The notes below the pieces were generated by a model. The model saw only the letters and a program-made list of their open reading frames with translations. It was not told where the DNA came from and did not search any database. A program made the translations under genes and the position numbers. From Pseudomonas syringae (lineage in GTDB: Bacteria; Pseudomonadota; Gammaproteobacteria; Pseudomonadales; Pseudomonadaceae), in NCBI RefSeq assembly GCF_021606685.1, contig NZ_WKCB01000011.1, positions 44,641 to 108,640 of the forward strand: a DNA stretch of 64,000 nucleotides. The letters are read 5' to 3'. Below, in pieces: positions 58,786 to 64,000 of this stretch. Every line of letters starts with the position of its first letter. Within the stretch, counting starts at the first letter, position 1.

Positions 58786-59549
58786 TGCTCCCGCAGCAGC
58801 TGGCGCACGTGGCTGGAGGCTGCACGGTTGGTTGCGCCCAAACGCCCGCTCAAGTCGGTGCTGCCGATATCCTTGATCGCACTCACCAGGCAATCGCTGA
58901 CCCGCGCCACGTCCTCTGCCGTGGGCTGTTCAATCTGGCTCACCGAGAGCGTTTCCCAGAGCAACCCGAGGCTGGCATAACTGTCGATGTCATAGGCCAT
59001 CGGCGGCACGCTGGCGGCCAGGGCTTCCAGCTCTTCAACGCTGCGCAGGGTCACCCGCGCGGCCGAGGCTTTGCCCATGGCGTGCACCATCACGCCGGGG
59101 TCACGCAGGGCGATCAGGCGGTTGGCCTGGTAGCCGTGGGCGAGGAACGCGCCGGACATGGCCTTGCCCACCAGCAGTGCAATCACCGGGTGCCCGGCCA
59201 GGCGCGCGCGGGCGTAGCTGTCGGCGGCGGCGGCCAGGGCCTGGTGGATGCCGAGGGCTTCTTCGCGCCGGCCATAGGCTTGGCTCGGTACGTCGACGAT
59301 GGCGATGATGGGGCGCTTGTCGCCTTGGGCAATGGCTTCATCCACCGCCTTGGCCAGGCCCCAGCCTTCGAGCAAACCGACTTCGCCGTTGCGCGCGCGG
59401 GGGAAGCGGTTTTGCGCGTCAGTGACCACGGCGATAAAGCGCACGGCCTGCTCGCCCAACAGGCCGTCGGCGACTTTCAAAGAGTTCGGCAAGCCCTCAA
59501 CAGGCGTCGCGCCCGCACTCAATGCGTTGAACCACTGCAAACCTCTCAT
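58779..59549 (-). CDS. mdcE: Malonate decarboxylase gamma subunit MdcE
   Basis: A 256-residue crotonase-fold subunit that together with MdcD forms the carboxylase-like decarboxylation core. It has GEVGLLEGWGLAKAVDEAI and VDVPSQAYGRREEALGIH, typical of MdcE, with the oxyanion region AMSGAFLAHGYQANRL. Start ATGA overlaps the mdcD stop by 4 bases. Together MdcD and MdcE catalyse decarboxylation of malonyl-S-ACP to acetyl-S-ACP. Confidence 0.94.
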   Translation of the reverse strand: MRGLQWFNALSAGATPVEGLPNSLKVADGLLGEQAVRFIAVVTDAQNRFPRARNGEVGLLEGWGLAKAVDEAIAQGDKRPIIAIVDVPSQAYGRREEALGIHQALAAAADSYARARLAGHPVIALLVGKAMSGAFLAHGYQANRLIALRDPGVMVHAMGKASAARVTLRSVEELEALAASVPPMAYDIDSYASLGLLWETLSVSQIEQPTAEDVARVSDCLVSAIKDIGSTDLSGRLGATNRAASSHVRQLLREQW

Positions 59550-60388
59550 GAGCGTTCTCCTTGATACAGCTCGCGCACCGTCGCCGGATCGATCTGCGCC
59601 GTGGTGTCCAGTTCGGCCAGGCGCGCCAGGTAATACGCAGCCTGGCGGCTGCGCTGCTGAGTGGGCAAGCCTTGTTGCAGCAAGGCGCTGACGGTCTGTT
59701 GAATCGCGGCCACATCATCCGCCACGTAACGGTCGGCCAAGCCACTGTTGAAGCGTTGCTCACCGCCGGTAAGGCTCCAGATGAAAGGCCGGTCGCGGGA
59801 GTCGTATTCTTCCAGGCCAGCCTCCTGTTCGATCACTTGCGGGCCATTCAGGCCCAGGCGGGCTTCGCGCGTGACCACCAGGTAACTGCACAACCCGGCG
59901 GCGATGGACATGCCGCCAAAACAACCGACGCTGCCGGCCACCACGCCGATCACCGGCTGGTACTGGCGCAGGTCGACGATTGCCGCGTGGATATCCGCGA
60001 TGGCGGCCAGGCCGAGGTTGGCTTCCTGCAGGCGTACGCCACCGGTTTCCAGCAGCAACACTGCGCGCGTCGGGATGCCTTGGCGGTTGTCTTCGGCGGC
60101 CAGCTCCAGGGCGCCGGCGATTTTCGCGCCGCCCACTTCACCGAGGCTGCCACCCTGGTAGTTGCCTTCGATGGCGGCAATCACGACAGGTTTTGCGTCG
60201 ATGCTGCCCTTGGCGATCACCACACCGTCATCGGCTTGCGGCACCACGCCTTGGCGGCTGAGCCACGGCGACATGACGCGCTGGAACGGGTCGATCAATT
60301 CCCGGTAGGAACCTGCGTCCAGCAAGGCCTTGGCGCGCTGCCGAGCGCCCAGTTCTACGAAGCTGTGTTTGGCGAGTAAGTCAGTCAT
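59546..60388 (-). CDS. mdcD: Malonate decarboxylase beta subunit MdcD
   Basis: A 280-residue crotonase-fold (acetyl-CoA carboxylase beta-like) subunit. Family blocks are HSFVELGARQRAKALLD near the start, GGVRLQEANLGLAAIAD and GSVGCFGGMSIAAGLCSYLV. The ATG at 60388 overlaps mdcC by 8 bases; the frame runs on to 60463 in the open frame only. It works with MdcE. Confidence 0.94.
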   Translation of the reverse strand: MTDLLAKHSFVELGARQRAKALLDAGSYRELIDPFQRVMSPWLSRQGVVPQADDGVVIAKGSIDAKPVVIAAIEGNYQGGSLGEVGGAKIAGALELAAEDNRQGIPTRAVLLLETGGVRLQEANLGLAAIADIHAAIVDLRQYQPVIGVVAGSVGCFGGMSIAAGLCSYLVVTREARLGLNGPQVIEQEAGLEEYDSRDRPFIWSLTGGEQRFNSGLADRYVADDVAAIQQTVSALLQQGLPTQQRSRQAAYYLARLAELDTTAQIDPATVRELYQGERS

Positions 60389-60680
60389 GGCCGATCTCCT
60401 CGAAACCCTGCTCCAGGCGCAGGCGCACCACGCCGGGGGTGGCGCCGAAGTCGTGGATATCAATGTTCAAGGCCGGTGGGGTCTGCTCCTGGAAGATGCG
60501 CTCGAACAGATGCTGCCAGCGTTGCTCGGCGCCATTCACTGAGGTCTGCACCTGAATGGTCAGGGTTCCCGGCGTGCCCGGTTCCAGCAGCACTTCCAGG
60601 TCGCCCGAGCCGACGCAACCCACCAGCGCACGGCCTTTTGGCGGCTGCCCGGCGGGGAATTCAAAGGATAAGGTTTCCAT
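60381..60680 (-). CDS. mdcC: Malonate decarboxylase acyl carrier protein (delta subunit) MdcC
   Basis: The 99-residue acyl carrier protein of malonate decarboxylase. It carries a 2'-(5''-triphosphoribosyl)-3'-dephospho-CoA group on the Ser in VGSGDLEV (Ser25), which is attached by MdcG and made by MdcB. The ATG at 60680 overlaps the mdcB stop as TGATG; a GTG at 60683 is also possible. It overlaps mdcD by 8 bases. Confidence 0.94.
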   Translation of the reverse strand: METLSFEFPAGQPPKGRALVGCVGSGDLEVLLEPGTPGTLTIQVQTSVNGAEQRWQHLFERIFQEQTPPALNIDIHDFGATPGVVRLRLEQGFEEIGHD

Positions 60681-61513
60681 CACAACGCTCCGTCGAGGCG
60701 GTCGATAAACAGGCAGGCGGCCAACAGGTCGGCGGCGCCGCCGGGGGAGGCATTCAGGGCCAGCAGTTGCTGGTCCAGCGCGTGCAGTTGGCGACGCCCG
60801 GCGAGGGTTGCGCTGCCGCCAGCGTCGAGCACGGCCTGGGCGCCGCGTTGCATGGTTTGCAGGCCTTCGGTGCCAGCGCGGTAGAGCACGCAGGTGTCCG
60901 CCAGGTCCGTCATGATCGCGAGCAAAGCGTCCAGGCGTGCGTTCTGTTCGCCGGCATTCTGCAGGCGGCTTTTGTGCAGTTGCGGCAGGCCGCGCTGCAC
61001 CACCGAAGGGAAGCCGAGCTGCGCTTCTTCGCGGGCACCGCGTGCGCCGTAGCGCTGGGCAACTTGAGCGCCATGGCTCATGGGCTGCGGGGCGTAGCGG
61101 TCGTTGAGCAGCGCCAGTTTGGCTGCCGTCAGCGTGACGGCGCGGGGTTCCAGGGCAGCGGCGGCGGTGAGCAAACCAAGGGCCCAGATCGCGCCGCGAT
61201 GGGTATTTACGCCATTGGTGGTGGTCAACATGGCCTGCTCACCTTCACGGCCAATACGCCCGAGGGCTTCGCGCAGCGGCAAACCGACCTCACCCATTTC
61301 AAGCGCGGCTTCGGCCATTTCCTTGAACATCGGCCACAACGACAACGCCGAGGCGTGCATCAGGCCCAGGTGCAAATCGCTGTGGGCGCCATTGCCACGC
61401 CGGTCCACCAAGGCGGGTTTGGGCGACAGGTCGGCCTCATCGATCAAGGCGTCGACGGCGATATCCGCCAGGCGATCCGCGAGGCTGAGTTCATGCAGTT
61501 TGAGGGCGCGCAT
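60680..61513 (-). CDS. mdcB: Triphosphoribosyl-dephospho-CoA synthase MdcB
   Basis: Makes 2'-(5''-triphosphoribosyl)-3'-dephospho-CoA, the precursor of the MdcC prosthetic group, from ATP and dephospho-CoA. The 277-residue protein has the CitG-type blocks [14 protein letters not shown] near the start and [15 protein letters not shown] in the middle. It directly abuts mdcA (stop of mdcA at 61514, start at 61513) and overlaps mdcC by one base. Confidence 0.93.
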   Translation of the reverse strand: MRALKLHELSLADRLADIAVDALIDEADLSPKPALVDRRGNGAHSDLHLGLMHASALSLWPMFKEMAEAALEMGEVGLPLREALGRIGREGEQAMLTTTNGVNTHRGAIWALGLLTAAAALEPRAVTLTAAKLALLNDRYAPQPMSHGAQVAQRYGARGAREEAQLGFPSVVQRGLPQLHKSRLQNAGEQNARLDALLAIMTDLADTCVLYRAGTEGLQTMQRGAQAVLDAGGSATLAGRRQLHALDQQLLALNASPGGAADLLAACLFIDRLDGAL

Positions 61514-63184
61514 TTACCAGCTCCTGAATTTTGCGGGCGGGTTGTACAGGCCACCGGACCAGTCCACCAGGTCGGCCACGCTCTTGGCGGCCAACAGCTC
61601 GCGGGTGGCGTCGGTGCGGCGGATGCCCAAGTCTTCGGGCAAGGCGATCAGGCCTTCGCGGCGCATGCGCGCGGTGTCTTTAGGGTTGTGGCGCATGCCG
61701 ATGGCGGTGACGCCTGCGACGACAGCGATCATCGCCTGGCGCTCTTCGAGGGAACGCGCCTTGTACAGGTAGGCGATGCCCTCTTCGGTGAGCAGGTGGG
61801 TGACGTCGTCGCCGTAGATCATGATCGGCGCCAGGGGCATGCCGCTTTTGCGTGCCACTTCCACGGCGTCGAGGGTATCGACGAACGTGGGTTTGCCGCC
61901 TTCCTGGAAGGTCTCGACCATTTGCACCACGAGCTTTTTACCGCGCTCCAGCAGCGCTTCGGGCGCATCGCCGTGGCGCATATCCAGCCATGCCGGGGTG
62001 CCGTGGCGACGACCACGCGGGTCGTGGCCCATGTTCGGTGCGCCACCAAACCCAGCGAGTCGGCCACGGGTCACGGTGGAGGAATGCCCGTCGCCGTCGA
62101 CCTGCAGGGTGGCGCCGATAAACAGGTCCACCGCGTACTGGCCGGCGAGCTGGCAGACCATCCGGTTGGAGCGCATCGAGCCGTCGCGGCCGGTGAAGAA
62201 CACATCCGGGCGGGCCGCGATGTAGTTCTCCATGCCCAGTTCGGTGCCGAAGCAGTGCACGCTTTCGACCCAGCCGCTTTCAATCGCGGGGATCAGGGTT
62301 GGGTGCGGGTTGAGGGTCCAGTTGCGGCAGATCTTGCCCTTGAGGCCGAGGGATTCACCGTAGGTGGGCAGGATCAGCTCGATGGCGGCAGTGTTGAAAC
62401 CAATGCCGTGGTTGAGCGACTGCACGTTGTGTTTTTCGTAGATACCACGGATCGCCATCATCGCCATCAGCACATGCACCGGCTTGATGTGGCGCGGGTC
62501 GCGGGTGAACAGCGGCTCGATGTAGAACGGCTTGTCAGCCACCACCACAAAATCCACCCAGCTCGCCGGGATGTCGACGCGGGGCAAATCGGTGACGTCG
62601 TCCACCAACTGGTTGACCTGCACGATCACGATGCCATCACTGAACGCAGCGGGTTCGATCAGCGCGGGGGTGTCTTCGGTGCTGGCGCCGGTGTAGATAT
62701 TGCCAGCGCGGTCAGCCATGAACCCGGCGGAAAGCACCACGTTGGGGATCAGGTCCACCACCAGCCGCGCATAGAGTTCGATGTAGGTGTGGATCGCGCC
62801 GATTTCCAGCAAGCCGTCTTCGAGCAATTGGCTGATGCGCAGGGACTGGGTGCCGGCGAAGGAGAAGTCCAGCTTGCGGGCAATGCCTTTTTCAAACAGG
62901 TCCAGGTGCTCGGACCGGCCGACACTGGGCATGATCATGTGCAAATCGTGGAGCTTGGCCGGGTCGGCTTTTGCCAGGGAGCGCGAGAGGAAATCGGCCT
63001 GCTTCTGGTTATTGCCCTCCAGCACCACGCGGTCGCCGGGCAGGATCAGCGCTTCGAGGGCTTCAACGATCTTGTCGCTGGGCAGCACCGCACCGTCTGC
63101 GTATTTTTTGACCAGCCCGAGCCGCCGCTGCTTCTCGTCGCGCCGCCGCGTCCAACGCGAGTCGGGGGTTATTGTTGTTGTCAT
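61514..63184 (-). CDS. mdcA: Malonate decarboxylase alpha subunit MdcA (acetyl-S-ACP:malonate ACP transferase)
   Basis: Exchanges the acetyl group on holo-MdcC for malonate, yielding malonyl-S-ACP and acetate. The 556-residue protein belongs to the CoA-transferase family and has VLEGNNQKQADFLSRSL near the N-terminus and LELILPTYGE-type, GLKGKICRNWTLNPHPTLIP and CFGTELGMENYIAARPD blocks. It is the first gene of the mdc operon; transcription probably begins in the 120-base spacer 63185-63304. Length matches MdcA (about 550). Confidence 0.95.
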   Translation of the reverse strand: MTTTITPDSRWTRRRDEKQRRLGLVKKYADGAVLPSDKIVEALEALILPGDRVVLEGNNQKQADFLSRSLAKADPAKLHDLHMIMPSVGRSEHLDLFEKGIARKLDFSFAGTQSLRISQLLEDGLLEIGAIHTYIELYARLVVDLIPNVVLSAGFMADRAGNIYTGASTEDTPALIEPAAFSDGIVIVQVNQLVDDVTDLPRVDIPASWVDFVVVADKPFYIEPLFTRDPRHIKPVHVLMAMMAIRGIYEKHNVQSLNHGIGFNTAAIELILPTYGESLGLKGKICRNWTLNPHPTLIPAIESGWVESVHCFGTELGMENYIAARPDVFFTGRDGSMRSNRMVCQLAGQYAVDLFIGATLQVDGDGHSSTVTRGRLAGFGGAPNMGHDPRGRRHGTPAWLDMRHGDAPEALLERGKKLVVQMVETFQEGGKPTFVDTLDAVEVARKSGMPLAPIMIYGDDVTHLLTEEGIAYLYKARSLEERQAMIAVVAGVTAIGMRHNPKDTARMRREGLIALPEDLGIRRTDATRELLAAKSVADLVDWSGGLYNPPAKFRSW

Positions 63185-63306
63185 GGTCGCTCCACGGGTT
63201 GGCTGTCGTGGGGCTAACCTTAGGAGTGAAACTTGGGGGCATCAATCAAGCTGGGCGTTGGACTGTTACGCCCAGGTTAATGATGACTCAATGAATACGA
63301 GTATTC
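63185..63306 (-). promoter_or_regulatory. Likely mdc operon promoter region with a small dyad
   Basis: The 120-base spacer upstream of mdcA must hold the operon promoter and probably an MdcR site. The clearest symmetric element is GAATAC, GA, GTATTC at 63293-63306, which overlaps the stop codon of the upstream membrane-protein gene. No confident -35/-10 pair was picked. Confidence 0.4.
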
Positions 63307-64000
63307 AGGCGTTGCGCCATTCGAGGCGATGGAACCAGATGGTCCTAAGCAGCGCCAATGCCGCAAAAACGTGAAGCCCCAACACCGCCGGCGCGCTCCA
63401 ATCCCACAGGCCCGCCAGGGCTTGAGCGTAAACCGGCAGCAGCAGTAAGAGCAGCACTACCAGCGCGCCGGCACCCAGTTGCTCCCAGTTTTTCAAGCGG
63501 CTGACCCGGGAGGCGATCGCGTAGCCCAGCAGTGCGCCGAGGCACACAATCAGCAGGCTTAGCAGGTCATGTTCATCGATGGGAGGAAACCCCAGCCAGT
63601 TAAACACCAGGCCAAAGGCAAGCAGGGTGAGCGAACAAATCGCGAAAAATACGAAGGCATATTCCAGAGCGTCCAGCAGGCGATCACGGATGAACCTTAG
63701 GGCCTGTGTTTCTTCATCCGGGGTCGGCTTCTGGGTTATCGCCACCGCCAGCAGGCCTGAACCGAGCCCACCCAGGGTCATGACCACGAAATTGCTCATC
63801 ACGCCCTTGATAGCCTGTTCCGCGCCGATGAGATTCAGGCTTTCCAGATACACCAGAATAAACACCGCGCCGGCCGACGTAATCATGAAGCCCCACAGCT
63901 TGCCGCGGTTGGACTGCACGTTCATGGTCACTGCCGCCGTGAGCACCAGCACCGCAAACCACATCAGCAGCACGCCGGTAAAACTGTTGAGGTTGTACAG
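63305..64000 (-). CDS. Hypothetical integral membrane protein (5' end beyond the window)
   Basis: The frame is open to the window edge, so the N-terminus lies beyond base 64000 and only the last 231 codons are visible. The seen part has about seven hydrophobic segments (for example [83 protein letters not shown]) with short loops and a charged PTPDEETQALRFIRDRLLDAL segment in the middle. I do not recognise the family. It is upstream of mdcA in the same direction but separated by a 120-base spacer, and probably not part of the mdc operon. Confidence 0.7.
   Translation of the reverse strand: MYNLNSFTGVLLMWFAVLVLTAAVTMNVQSNRGKLWGFMITSAGAVFILVYLESLNLIGAEQAIKGVMSNFVVMTLGGLGSGLLAVAITQKPTPDEETQALRFIRDRLLDALEYAFVFFAICSLTLLAFGLVFNWLGFPPIDEHDLLSLLIVCLGALLGYAIASRVSRLKNWEQLGAGALVVLLLLLLPVYAQALAGLWDWSAPAVLGLHVFAALALLRTIWFHRLEWRNA

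Overview
The window looks like a chromosomal segment of a fluorescent Pseudomonas, most likely of the P. fluorescens group. The protein-coding DNA is high in GC. Several gene neighbourhoods match Pseudomonas arrangements: tkt-epd-pgk-fba, metK beside an ArsR-type methyltransferase, ahcY-metF-rhlE, bioA-rsmE and mdcABCDEGH-madLM-mdcR. Intergenic spaces are full of paired REP (REPIN-like) palindromes. No rRNA, tRNA, CRISPR array, insertion sequence or integrase was recognised. The species is an inference; the genus is well supported.

Layout. 0-6.4 kb: choline uptake and oxidation to glycine betaine (betT, betI, betB, betA) with a clear BetI-type operator. 6.6-18.1 kb: a TldD/TldE-like protease pair, an orphan RhlA-type HAA synthase with an MFS exporter, the RNA helicase DbpA, a YhiN-type flavoprotein, a YccS-type FUSC membrane protein and a periplasmic solute-binding protein. 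18.2-23.9 kb: an ElaA acetyltransferase whose 3' end lies in a degenerate 0.26-kb tandem duplication, a winged-helix/YgjP-metallopeptidase pair, a receiver-PAS-GGDEF-EAL protein, a PL7 alginate lyase and an AT-rich orphan gene with an SOS-box-like operator. 23.9-30.3 kb: fba, two small lipoproteins, pgk, epd and tkt, all on the minus strand (central carbon metabolism). 30.5-37.4 kb: ArsR-methyltransferase and metK, then ligB flanked by two DUF1090-type genes, a cytochrome c' lipoprotein and mltA.

37.6-48.1 kb: a MAPEG protein, an NhaP-type antiporter, an FNT-family channel, a thioesterase, then ahcY preceded by an S-adenosylhomocysteine riboswitch, metF, a glycosyltransferase-like protein, a solute-binding protein and rhlE with a long 5' leader. 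48.1-54.9 kb: YceI and cytochrome b561, bioA, rsmE, a DadA-like oxidase with a divergent LysR regulator, and a TrhA/hemolysin-III protein. 55.0-63.2 kb: the malonate decarboxylase cluster (mdcR, madM, madL, mdcH, mdcG, mdcE, mdcD, mdcC, mdcB, mdcA). The window ends inside a membrane-protein gene.

How the genes work together. Three metabolic modules stand out. Choline is imported and oxidised under one repressor. S-adenosylmethionine is made (metK), its by-product removed (ahcY) and methyl groups resupplied (metF), with one protein-type and one RNA-type regulator in the same window. Malonate is imported (madLM), loaded on a dedicated acyl carrier protein (mdcC, matured by mdcB/mdcG, primed by mdcH) and decarboxylated (mdcA, mdcD, mdcE). 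The least explained parts are the AT-rich orphan at 23.2-23.8 kb, the orphan rhlA-MFS pair, the two DUF1090 genes around ligB, the dyads between tkt and the ArsR gene, and the small tandem repeats that abut REP elements.
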